Part shown: positions 56,844 to 64,000 of the stretch, piece after piece
Layout of the letters: every line of letters begins with the position of its first letter
Position numbering within the stretch: position 1 is the stretch's first letter
Origin: Caldimonas mangrovi
GTDB taxonomy: Bacteria > Pseudomonadota > Gammaproteobacteria > Burkholderiales > Burkholderiaceae_C
Reading direction: 5' to 3'
Length of the DNA stretch: 64,000 nt
Assembly (NCBI RefSeq): GCF_023721835.1
Contig: NZ_JAMKFE010000005.1
Coordinates: 186,001 to 250,000 of the forward strand
Notes under the pieces: model-generated
Told to the model about the DNA's origin: nothing
Databases searched by the model: none
The model's input: only the letters and a program-made list of their open reading frames with translations
Position numbers and translations under genes: made by a program

Positions 56844-57956
56844 ATGAATTCACTGCACGACACCTACGGCCTCACACCCGTCATCAACGCGGCCGGCAGC
56901 TACACGCCGGTCGGCGTTTCGCGCTCCACGCGCGCGGTCGCCGACGTGGTGGGCGAGTCGCTCACCGAGTTTTTTGTGATCGAAGAGCTGCAAGCGGCAG
57001 CCGGTGCTGCCATCGCCCGCTACGCTGGCGCCGAAGCGGCCACCGTGATGCACTGTGCCGCGGCGGGCATCACGATGGCCATCGCCGGTGTGATGGCCGG
57101 TGTGGACGCGGCCAGGATCGCTGCGCTGCCGGACGCGACGGGCCTGCCGCACAAGGTGGTGCTGCCGGCCGGCCATGCGGTGGACTACGGGCACCCGATC
57201 GTCACCGACATCCGGTTGGCCGGCGCCACGCCGGTGCTGGCCGGTACCGAGCAGCGGTGCACCCTCGCCGAGCTGGAGCAGGCGCTGGCGGCGCCCGACA
57301 CGGCCTGCCTGCTGCTGGTGGCCTCGCGGTTGGTGAAGGGCGAGGCGGTCGACCTGACGCAGGCGGTGGCTGCGGCTCACCGGCGCGGTGTGCCGGCGCT
57401 CATCGACGGCGCGGCGCAAGACCTGCGCATTCCGGCGCTGCTGGCCACCGGCGCCGACGCGGTGATCATCAGCGCGCAGAAGTACCTGGCAGCACCCACC
57501 GCAGGGCTGGTCGTCGGGCGTACAGCGCTGGTGCAGGCTGCGCACGCGCAGGAAAAAGGCATCGGCCGTGCGATGAAGGCCACCAAGGAAGCGCTGCTCG
57601 GTTGCCTTGCCGCGATCGGGCAGCGCGAGCGGCTCGATGTCGGCGCATGGCAGGCCGAGCAGGACACCAAGGTGGCGTTTTTCGTCGAACGGGCGGCACG
57701 CCTGCCGGGGCTGCAGGCCCAGGCGCTGCAAGACCCGGCCGGCATGCCGTTCTCGCGTGCGGTGTTGTCGGTGGACCCGGCCGTGGCAGGGCGCAGCGCG
57801 GCCACGCTGCTGCAGGAACTGCGTGAAGGCTCGCCGTCGATCTGGGTGATGGGCCACGAGGCCGGACAGGGCCGGCTGGTGCTGGAATTCGTGCCCTTGC
57901 GCCACGACGAGATCGTGCGCATCCTGGCCCGGTTGCAGCAGGTTCTGCAGGCCTGA
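56844..57956 (+). CDS. PLP-dependent SelA/DgaE-like enzyme
   Basis: This 370-residue fold-type I PLP enzyme is related to L-seryl-tRNA(Sec) selenium transferase and D-glucosaminate-6-phosphate ammonia-lyase. The N terminus LTPVINAAGSYTPVGVSRSTRAVADVV is typical. PLP-binding residues include ALIDGAAQD, and the Schiff-base Lys in IISAQKYLAAPTAGLVVG. No selB or selC is present, so selenocysteine synthesis is unlikely; a lyase or racemase-like activity on a sugar or amino acid is more probable. The start at 56844 fits the family, but the ribosome site is weak. Confidence 0.85.
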   Translation: MNSLHDTYGLTPVINAAGSYTPVGVSRSTRAVADVVGESLTEFFVIEELQAAAGAAIARYAGAEAATVMHCAAAGITMAIAGVMAGVDAARIAALPDATGLPHKVVLPAGHAVDYGHPIVTDIRLAGATPVLAGTEQRCTLAELEQALAAPDTACLLLVASRLVKGEAVDLTQAVAAAHRRGVPALIDGAAQDLRIPALLATGADAVIISAQKYLAAPTAGLVVGRTALVQAAHAQEKGIGRAMKATKEALLGCLAAIGQRERLDVGAWQAEQDTKVAFFVERAARLPGLQAQALQDPAGMPFSRAVLSVDPAVAGRSAATLLQELREGSPSIWVMGHEAGQGRLVLEFVPLRHDEIVRILARLQQVLQA

Positions 57957-57965
57957 CGGGGCCGC

Positions 57966-59456
57966 TCAAGCGTCGCCGGGCGCAGACTCCTCCAGCTTCA
58001 GGCCGACTTCGGCGATGCGGGCACCGTCCATGCTGCGCACGGCCAGCGTCGCGCTGCCCAGCGGCAGCCGGTCGCCCACCACGGCGGGCCGCCCGAGCGC
58101 ACGCGACATCCAGTCGGCCAGCGCGGCCTGCGGGTTGTCGGGGGCCGGCAGGCCGTAGAACTCGCACACGGGCCCCACCGGCGCGCGGCCGTCCAGCACG
58201 AAGTCGCCGAACACGGCGCGGGTGCGCTGCTCGTCGCTGTATTCGGGCAGCGCCACACCCAGGCGCTTGCCGGCGTAGCCGATGGTCGTGCCCTGCAACA
58301 GCAGCGACACCAGCACCACGACGAAGGCGACGTTGAACAGCAGCATCGAGTTCGGCACGCCGGCCATCAGCGGGAACACCGCCAGCACGATGGGCACTGC
58401 GCCGCGCAGGCCCACCCAGGAGATGAACCACACCTCGTTGGCGCGAAAGCGGAACGGCGCCAGGCACAGCCACACCGCGATCGGCCGCGCCACCAGCATC
58501 AGCACGGCGGCCACGCCGAGTGCCGGGCCGGCCGTGCTCAGCATCTCGGACGGCGTGACCAGCAGGCCCAGCAACAAGAACATGCCGGCCTGCGACAGCC
58601 AGGCGTAGCCGTCCATGGCCGACAGCGACACGCGCACGCGGGCGGTGGCGCGGTTGCCGGCGATCATGCCCGCCAGGTACACGGCCAGGAAGCCGGAGCC
58701 GCCGATCCAGCCGGTCAGGCCGAACACACCCAGCCCCGCCGACACCAGCAGCAGCGCGGTGATGCCGCCGCCGGAGTCGCTGGCTTCGGGCAGGCGGTTC
58801 AGCAATGCCGAAAGGCCCAGGCCCGCGGCGACGCCGAGCGCGCCGCCGATGCCGAACTGCAGCACGAAGGTGGCGACGATGGTGTGCAGGCCGCTGCCGC
58901 TGGCCGCCGCACCGGCCTCGGTGCCCACGATCACGGCAATGAAGGCCAGCGTCAGGTACACGGCCATCGGGTCGTTCATGCCCGACTCGATTTCCAGCGT
59001 GGCGGCCACGCGCTCGTTCAGCGTCACGCCCGACTTCTTCAGCAGCGCGAACACCGCTGCGGCATCGGTGGAGCCGACGATGGCGCCCAGCAGCAACCCG
59101 TGGCGCCACTCCACGTCGAGCAGCAGCGTCGCGGCCGCGCCGGTGAGCGCGGCGCTGATCGCCACCCCCACGGTGGCCAGCAGCAACGAAGGTTTCAGGC
59201 CGGTGCGGAAGGTCGAGTAAGCGGTGCGCAGGCCGCCATCGAGCAGGATCACCGCCAGCGCGATGTTGCCGACCCAGAAACTGAGCCGGAAGTCGTCGAA
59301 GTGCAGCCCGCCGGGGCCGTCCTCGCCGGCCAAGGCGCCCGCGAGCAGAAAGACCAGCAGGAAGGAAAAACCGACGCGCGTCGAGAACAGGCCTGAGATG
59401 ACGCTCAGGAACACCAGGGCCGACGCGGCAAAAAGCGGAATGTTGACGAAATCCAT
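57966..59456 (-). CDS. cvrA: K(+)/H(+) antiporter, CvrA/NhaP2 type
   Basis: This 496-residue CPA1-family protein has about 12-13 membrane helices (first half LLVFLLAGALAGEDGPGGLHFDDFRLSFWVGNIALAVILLDGGLRT; GSTDAAAVFALLKKSGVTLNERVAATLEIESGMNDPMAVYLT with the ion-binding Asp residues) and a C-terminal cytoplasmic domain with RCK_C/CorC-like features (VGDRLPLGSATLAVRSMDGARIAEVGLKLE). The ATG at 59456 is preferred over a TTG two codons earlier. It probably regulates cell volume and cytoplasmic potassium. Confidence 0.9.
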   Translation of the reverse strand: MDFVNIPLFAASALVFLSVISGLFSTRVGFSFLLVFLLAGALAGEDGPGGLHFDDFRLSFWVGNIALAVILLDGGLRTAYSTFRTGLKPSLLLATVGVAISAALTGAAATLLLDVEWRHGLLLGAIVGSTDAAAVFALLKKSGVTLNERVAATLEIESGMNDPMAVYLTLAFIAVIVGTEAGAAASGSGLHTIVATFVLQFGIGGALGVAAGLGLSALLNRLPEASDSGGGITALLLVSAGLGVFGLTGWIGGSGFLAVYLAGMIAGNRATARVRVSLSAMDGYAWLSQAGMFLLLGLLVTPSEMLSTAGPALGVAAVLMLVARPIAVWLCLAPFRFRANEVWFISWVGLRGAVPIVLAVFPLMAGVPNSMLLFNVAFVVVLVSLLLQGTTIGYAGKRLGVALPEYSDEQRTRAVFGDFVLDGRAPVGPVCEFYGLPAPDNPQAALADWMSRALGRPAVVGDRLPLGSATLAVRSMDGARIAEVGLKLEESAPGDA

Positions 59457-59558
59457 GGGCAAGGTGAAACGGACAGCCGCGACCTTAGCAGCAGTGCGTC
59501 ACCTTTGCCTCCATTGGCCCGTGCGGCGGCCGTCTGCCGCGGCGGCACGGCCCCGGTT

Positions 59559-60386
59559 TCAGCGCGCGGTTGTCGTCCCGGCCAGTTGCTCGCGCACCTC
59601 GGCGAGCTTGCCCTTGAGCCGGCGCGCCTGCCCCTCGCTCATGCGCAGCAGCACCTTCTGGCCGCTGGCCAGCGACTCCAGCGCCGGGTCAACGAATTCG
59701 TAGCGCACCCACGGGCGCGTCGACGCCACCGGCCCCTGTACCTCGACGAGGTGCACGCGCGGCGGCTGCGATGGCTGCGGCGTGGCCAGCAGCAGGTCGA
59801 TCACCGCGACGAGCCGGTCGTTGAAATAGCGGCCGGGGTAGCCCAGTTCCTCGTAGGCCTGCTGGAACTGCGGGTACAGCCGCGTGTACCAGGCGAGTGC
59901 ACGTTCGGTGTCGATGCGTTCGACCAGCGCGACGAAAGGCTCATAGCGCGCGGCGTTGCGCGCATCGATGACGCCGCCCGCGCCGGTGTCGGCGGCCGTG
60001 AAGCGGCCCGGTGACGGGTCGACCGGCCACAGCCGGGGCGGCGCATGGGCGCGGCCGAGGTTGTCGACGGTGGCGACGACCCGGCGCACGAAGCCGTCGA
60101 GCTGCAGCATCGACAGCGCGGCAGGGCTGTCGACGAGGTCGGCAATCGCGGCGTCCACGGTGGCGGGCGCTTCGGCGGCCGGCGGGGCCTCTTCTGACAC
60201 GGGGTAGCGCGGGCCTTCGGCGGGGGGCGGGGCGGCGGGCGCCTGCGCGACGTCCTGCGGGGCGGTGCGCGCCTGCTGCGTTGGCGCGGGCGGCGGCTGC
60301 TGGCGCTGCCACCACAGGTAGCCCACGCTCGACAGCGCGGCGAGCAGCAACACCGTGAACAGCGCGGTGAACCATTTTTCCTTCAT
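59559..60386 (-). CDS. DUF3014 membrane-anchored protein
   Basis: This 275-residue protein has one N-terminal membrane helix (about residues 5-25), a Pro/Ala-rich linker (30-75) and a periplasmic domain starting at VDAAIADLVDSPAALSMLQLDGFVRRVVATVDNLGR that fits DUF3014. Another conserved segment is RYEPFVALVERIDTERALAWYTRLYPQFQQAYEELGYPG. AGGAG lies upstream of the ATG. The function of the family is unknown. Confidence 0.85.
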   Translation of the reverse strand: MKEKWFTALFTVLLLAALSSVGYLWWQRQQPPPAPTQQARTAPQDVAQAPAAPPPAEGPRYPVSEEAPPAAEAPATVDAAIADLVDSPAALSMLQLDGFVRRVVATVDNLGRAHAPPRLWPVDPSPGRFTAADTGAGGVIDARNAARYEPFVALVERIDTERALAWYTRLYPQFQQAYEELGYPGRYFNDRLVAVIDLLLATPQPSQPPRVHLVEVQGPVASTRPWVRYEFVDPALESLASGQKVLLRMSEGQARRLKGKLAEVREQLAGTTTAR

Positions 60387-60536
60387 CGGTTGTCTCCTGG
60401 TCTTGGGGTCGACAGGTGCGACTCGGCCGGTCGCCTTGGGGTTCCGGCACCGAGTATGCGTGGCGGCTGCGAAGCGGCCCCCTGCGCGCGGGCGCGCAAG
60501 TTGCTGCAATGGATTGCACATCTTGCGCACCACGCC

Positions 60537-60776
60537 ATGCCGACCTTTCAGGGACTTCACACGCACGCACTGACCGGCCGGCAGTTCGCCTACCAGGGCG
60601 AGTACCAGGTCGAAGGGCAGGTGGCGCGTTGGCATGCGCGCATCGAGCAGGGCGGCCGCGTGGTCGACGAACTCGAAGGCACGGCCATCTTCAACTCGGC
60701 CGACATGGACGCCGTCAAGGCGGTGATGGTCGGCGTGCAAAGCCGCATCGATGCGGCCGACTACGACATTCCCTGA
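60537..60776 (+). CDS. Small conserved-looking hypothetical protein, 79 residues
   Basis: The frame begins MPTFQGLHTHALTGRQFAYQGEYQVEGQVARWHARIEQGG and ends RIDAADYDIP. The alternating hydrophobic pattern suggests a small beta sheet and a C-terminal helix (DMDAVKAVMVGVQSRIDAA). No strong ribosome site is present. The family is not recognised. Confidence 0.6.
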   Translation: MPTFQGLHTHALTGRQFAYQGEYQVEGQVARWHARIEQGGRVVDELEGTAIFNSADMDAVKAVMVGVQSRIDAADYDIP

Positions 60777-60836
60777 ACGGCCGCAGCCTGCGGCATGGTG
60801 CTTGCATCGCGTTGGCGATGCTCCAGGAGCGGAACG

Positions 60837-61052
60837 ATGGAACTGCCCAAACTTCGCTGGATACGCCGCTGCGCCCAGCGCTTTCTCGACACCAACCCCT
60901 GGCTCGAAGCCGACCAGGCGATCACGCTGGCGGCCGGGCTGTGGCTGAAGGCCGAAGACTGGCCCTCGCCCGAGGAGGCGGCCGACACCGAGGCCGCCGC
61001 CTGGGAAGACGACGCCAGTGACCCGGCCGGGGGCCGGCAGACCCTGCACTGA
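60837..61052 (+). CDS. Small hypothetical protein, 71 residues
   Basis: MELPKLRWIRRCAQRFLDTNPWLEADQAITLAAGLWLKAEDWPSPEEAADTEAAAWEDD: helical, basic at the start and acidic at the end. AGGAG lies 7 bases before the ATG, which makes it a credible gene. It follows the 79-residue protein by 60 bases and may be cotranscribed with it. The function is unknown. Confidence 0.6.
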   Translation: MELPKLRWIRRCAQRFLDTNPWLEADQAITLAAGLWLKAEDWPSPEEAADTEAAAWEDDASDPAGGRQTLH

Positions 61053-61233
61053 GCGTGAAATAGGGTCAAACCCCTCTGCACTCGTCCTGCCATATGGCGC
61101 GCGGCGTCATCTGCCGGTGGTAAGGTGCAGGTGTCGCATGAGGAGGGTGGTTTGGACCAATTGAACTTTCCCCGCAGGCGCGCTGCGCTCGGCACCCGCC
61201 GCGCAGCGCGAGTGGTCGACGCGGGAGGCGCTC

Positions 61234-61587
61234 ATGGCTGAAGACCGCGATGGCGAAGCTGCCGATGCGAACTGGCTGCGCATGGTCGACCAATGTGCCG
61301 GCAAGCCGGCGTCCACCGCCAAGCACCCGCGGCCCGCACGCGCCAACGCCCGCACGGCCAGCCTGGCCGCAGCCGCGTTGCAGGGGCCTCCGCCCGAGCG
61401 CGAAGTGCTGCGCGCCATGCTGCCCGAAGTGGCGCAGCACCTGCGCGCCCGGCGCGTCGACCTGATCCCGGCGCGCGACATCGCGCTGTACCTGGTGCTC
61501 GAATGGCTCGAATGGCATGGCGGTTCGCTGCGCCTGACCGACGTCGGCCACAACGTCTGCGAGCAAGTCCCGCAGCGCGAAACCTGA
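61234..61587 (+). CDS. Hypothetical protein, 117 residues
   Basis: The protein starts MAEDRDGEAADANWLRMVDQCAGKPA, has a basic Ala-rich middle and a C-terminal helical part (EVAQHLRARRVDLIPARDIALYLVLEWLEWHGGSLRLTDVGHNVCEQV). GGGAGG precedes the ATG. The C-terminal part looks like a small folded domain. The family is not recognised. Confidence 0.6.
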   Translation: MAEDRDGEAADANWLRMVDQCAGKPASTAKHPRPARANARTASLAAAALQGPPPEREVLRAMLPEVAQHLRARRVDLIPARDIALYLVLEWLEWHGGSLRLTDVGHNVCEQVPQRET

Positions 61588-61875
61588 AGTTGCGTTGACG
61601 CAACGCCGGTGCGGCCGCACGGGCGGCGCCGGGCATTTCTTTTCCCCTCGTTTACCCCTAGGGCAGCCGGCCAGGAACGCCGGCGCGGCCGCTTGCGTTG
61701 CGTTTCTTTCGTGCGCGCGTCACGAATGAAACTACATCGACTACACAGCGCAACGAACCAAATCCGGCGTCAGGACGTGCTTCCTACATTGGCCTCGCAC
61801 GAACGGGCGAGGACGCCGGCTCCCACTGCGCACTCCCCGTTGTCGTGATGTCTGTCCAACAACTGGAGGAGCGCA

Positions 61876-63114
61876 ATGACTTTCCGTTTTCGTTTGCTGC
61901 CGCTGGCCGCGGCCCTGATGGCAAGCGCGCCTGCGTTCGCGCAGAAGGTGCCGATCGATTTCCATGGCTATTTCCGTTCCGGGGTCGGAGGCTCCTCGGG
62001 CGGGGGCGACCAGGCCTGTTTCCAGCTGCCGGGCGCGCCCAAGAAGTACCGGCTCGGCAACGAGTGCGAGACCTACGGCGAGCTGTCGCTGAACGCGACC
62101 GTGATGGAGGTCGAGAACGGCCCGAAGTTCAACATCGGCACCATGCTCGCCTTCTCGGTGCCCAACCACCAGGACTGGGAGCAGTTCGACCCGTCGTGGC
62201 GCGAGGTCTATGTCGAAGCCGTCGGCATCGGCGAAGGCGCGTTCTCGAAGGCCAGCCTGTGGGCCGGCAAGCGCTACTACGACCGCCACGACGTCCACAT
62301 CAACGACTTCTACTACTGGAGCAACAGCGGCCCGGGTGCGGGCATCGAAAACGTCGACGTCGGCCTGGGCAAGCTCAGCTACGCGCTGCGCCGCAATGCC
62401 GCCGGCGACCGCACGCAGCTGCTGGGGCACGACCTGCGCTGGAAGGACATCCCCGTCAACACCAACGGCACGCTGACCGTCGGTCTGGACGTGCGGCACC
62501 GCCACAGCGACCGCGGCATCAAGAACGCCGGCGGGCAGGGCCTGACGGTGCAGCACCAGCAGACCAAGATCTTCAACGACGGCTACAACAAGCTGGCGCT
62601 GCAGTACGGCAAGGGCGCGCTGTCCAACCTCGACCACAGCTTCCCGGCACTCGACGCCGACAAGAGCGACAACTCCTGGCGCATCGTCGAGTCGGTGGTG
62701 TGGCAGCCGAGCACCGGCCTGCCGCTGGCCGGCATGGCCACGCTGGTCTACGAAGACCGCGACATCGAGGGCGCCAGCGGCAAGTGGCTGTCGTTTGGCG
62801 TGCGCCCGGTGTACTTCTTCAACGACCGCTGGAGCGGTGCGGTGGAGCTGGGCCATGACCAGTTCAAGCCCGACAGCGGCGCGAAGCAGAACCTGACCAA
62901 GCTGACGCTGGCGGCACAGTACGGCACCGCGAAGAACTTCTGGGCCCGGCCGGTGTTCCGCCTGTTCTGGACGCATGCGAAGTGGAACTCGGGGGCGCAG
63001 GCCGCTGCCGACGACAACGAGAACCTGGTCGGCACGGCGGTTTCCAGCACCGGCGTCTTCGGGTCGAAGAAAAGCGGCAGCACCTTCGGCGTTCAGGCTG
63101 AAGTTTGGTGGTGA
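61876..63114 (+). CDS. lamB: Maltoporin-type carbohydrate porin LamB
   Basis: This 412-residue outer-membrane protein has a signal peptide (MTFRFRLLPLAAALMASAPAFAQ) and a mature start VPIDFHGYFRSGVGGSSGGGDQACFQLPGAPKKYRLGNECETYGEL, with the LamB-like disulfide-forming Cys pair. Later segments (WAGKRYYDRHDVHINDFYYW, LFWTHAKWN, FGVQAEVWW with terminal aromatic residue) are characteristic. GGAGGAG precedes the ATG. It should form trimers for uptake of maltodextrins or other sugars. No maltose transport genes are in view. The 260 bases upstream hold its promoter, but I cannot place it confidently. Confidence 0.9.
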   Translation: MTFRFRLLPLAAALMASAPAFAQKVPIDFHGYFRSGVGGSSGGGDQACFQLPGAPKKYRLGNECETYGELSLNATVMEVENGPKFNIGTMLAFSVPNHQDWEQFDPSWREVYVEAVGIGEGAFSKASLWAGKRYYDRHDVHINDFYYWSNSGPGAGIENVDVGLGKLSYALRRNAAGDRTQLLGHDLRWKDIPVNTNGTLTVGLDVRHRHSDRGIKNAGGQGLTVQHQQTKIFNDGYNKLALQYGKGALSNLDHSFPALDADKSDNSWRIVESVVWQPSTGLPLAGMATLVYEDRDIEGASGKWLSFGVRPVYFFNDRWSGAVELGHDQFKPDSGAKQNLTKLTLAAQYGTAKNFWARPVFRLFWTHAKWNSGAQAAADDNENLVGTAVSSTGVFGSKKSGSTFGVQAEVWW

Positions 63115-63143
63115 CTGTTGACCACCCCCTACCGGCTGCGCCG

Positions 63144-63196
63144 GCCCCCTCAAGGGGGCAACACCAGCGGACCGGCGGAGCCGGATCCGCGGTGTT
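63144..63196 (+). terminator. REP-like hairpin pair after lamB
   Basis: GCCCCC-TCAA-GGGGGC (63144-63159) forms a tight hairpin, followed by ACACC(A)GCGGA (63161) pairing with TCCGCGGTGT (63187) around GC-rich sequence. The motif is of a kind repeated in intergenic regions of many Burkholderiales. It probably ends the lamB transcript or stabilises its 3' end. Confidence 0.65.
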
Positions 63197-63245
63197 CGTT
63201 GGGCCGGCGCAAGCCGTGCGCGGGGCGCGGCACGGCGGGGGGGGG

Positions 63246-63940
63246 GACGCAGGCTGACTTTGGGGGCTGCTCTTGGGCGGCCATGTGAGGGGGCGTGCAC
63301 ACCGCGGGGCGGCGACGCTGGGTCCGCGGTGTGCGTTTTTGTGTTTGCGGGGCGCGGCACGTTGAGGTGACGCAGGCTGACTTTGGGGGCTGCTCTTGAG
63401 CGGCCATGTGAGGGGGAGTGCACACCGCGGGGCGGCGACGCTGGGTCCGCAGTGTGCGTTTTTTGTGTTTGCGGGGCACGGCACGTTGAGGTGACGCCGG
63501 GTGACTTTGGGGGCTGCTCTTGGGCGGCCATGTGAGGGGGAGTGCACACCGCGGGGCGGCGACGCTGGGTCCGCAGTGTGCGCTTTTTGTGTTTGCGGGG
63601 CACGGCACGTTGAGGTGACGCAGGCTGACTTTGGGGGCTGCGCTTGGGCGGCCATGTGAGGGGGCGTGCACACCGCGGGCGGCGACGCTGGGTCCGCGGT
63701 GTGCGTTTTTGTGTTTGCGGGGCGCGGCACGTCGAGGTGACGCAGGCTGACTTTGGGGGCTGCCCTTCGGCGGCCGTGTGAGGGGGAGTGCCCACCGCGG
63801 GGCGGCGACGCTGGGTCCGCGGTGTGCGTTTTTGTGTTTGCGGGGCGCGGCACGTTGAGGTGACGCAGGCTGACTTTGGAGTCTGCCTCGGGTGGCCATG
63901 TGAGGGGGAGCGCCGCGGGCCGGAGACGCTGGGTGCGCAA
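63246..63940 (+). repeat. Tandem array of about 123-bp units with terminator-like hairpins
   Basis: Units begin with GACGCAGGCTGACTTTGG at 63246, 63369, 63493, 63617, 63739 and 63862 (the third has a variant start); the sixth is truncated and degenerate. Each full unit contains GCACACCGCGG and CCGCGGTGTGC (an 11-base perfect stem in copy 1, 63297-63307 with 63324-63334) followed by GTTTTTGTGTTTG, the shape of an intrinsic terminator. Unit lengths vary between 122 and 124 bases, so no reading frame is preserved across the array. Confidence 0.92.
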
Positions 63941-64000
63941 TGTCGCTGCACTGGCAACCGGCGGAAAGCGCGGGGCAGCAAAGGACACGGCGGCGCGCCA

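Noticed and set aside
56844-57956. Selenocysteine synthase SelA
   Set aside because: At 370 residues it is short for SelA, and no selB or tRNA-Sec is nearby. The sequence fits the DgaE-like branch better.
63246-63940. CRISPR array
   Set aside because: The repeats are contiguous 123-bp units without unique spacers, and no cas genes are present. No other array was seen in the window.
61741-63981. Very long minus-strand frames running over lamB and the tandem repeats, with repeating KHKNAHRGPSVAAP-type peptides
   Set aside because: They are produced by high GC content and the 123-bp period (41 codons). Unit lengths of 122-124 break the frame, all three frames are equally open, and the opposite strand has a perfect LamB gene.

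Overview
The window looks like chromosomal DNA of a high-GC betaproteobacterium, most likely order Burkholderiales (a Rubrivivax/Leptothrix/Comamonadaceae-like organism). This rests on codon use, protein character (DUF3014, UPF0280 and AA_synth proteins, a periplasm-anchored alpha-2-macroglobulin paired with PbpC) and a GCCCCC-TCAA-GGGGGC intergenic hairpin. The genus is inference.

Region 1 (1-9.2 kb): the 3' part of a CheB methylesterase, an orphan ModA, and a sugar or polyol uptake operon (ROK regulator, ABC ATPase, permease, binding protein, PfkB kinase, FGGY xylulokinase-like kinase). A perfect 23-bp palindrome lies directly on the start of the ROK gene.

Region 2 (9.2-26.8 kb): a nicotinate-type catabolic cluster. 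One long minus-strand operon encodes a 6-hydroxynicotinate reductase, a UPF0280 protein, two AA_synth proteins, a branched-chain-type ABC importer with two binding proteins and a fused LivH-LivM permease, and a molybdenum hydroxylase (2Fe-2S subunit plus a Mo subunit fused to three cytochrome c domains). Divergent to it are a 7Fe ferredoxin, a ferredoxin-NADP reductase, a TetR regulator and an enamidase. Together they would hydroxylate nicotinate, reduce 6-hydroxynicotinate and open the reduced ring. A shared ATGTAG-type motif marks both promoter regions.

Region 3 (26.8-43.9 kb): alpha-2-macroglobulin/PbpC pair, an alpha/beta hydrolase, tRNA-Pro(TGG), then a patchwork of small genes: a frameshifted unknown gene with an ankyrin lipoprotein, a TauE/SafE permease, a GNAT, an AraC-type regulator, a DUF2834 protein, a frameshifted methyltransferase and a UvrD/Rep-type helicase.

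Region 4 (43.9-56.1 kb): an accessory island. It starts with a divergent EF-Tu paralogue preceded by two small leader ORFs, each followed by an intrinsic terminator; the second terminator competes with an anti-terminator hairpin. I regard this as the most novel element in the window. It is followed by a PD-(D/E)xK-like protein, small cassette-like genes (one a barstar) separated by a repeated spacer, a 58-bp inverted repeat pair, a Gabija-like UvrD/OLD operon, and a gene broken only by nonsense codons and a 291-bp in-frame duplication.

Region 5 (56.1-64 kb): a small protein with His-Gly and Cys motifs, a SelA-like PLP enzyme, a CvrA-type antiporter, a DUF3014 protein, three small conserved-looking proteins and a LamB-type porin. 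The window ends in a tandem array of about 123-bp repeats, most of which contain a terminator-like hairpin.
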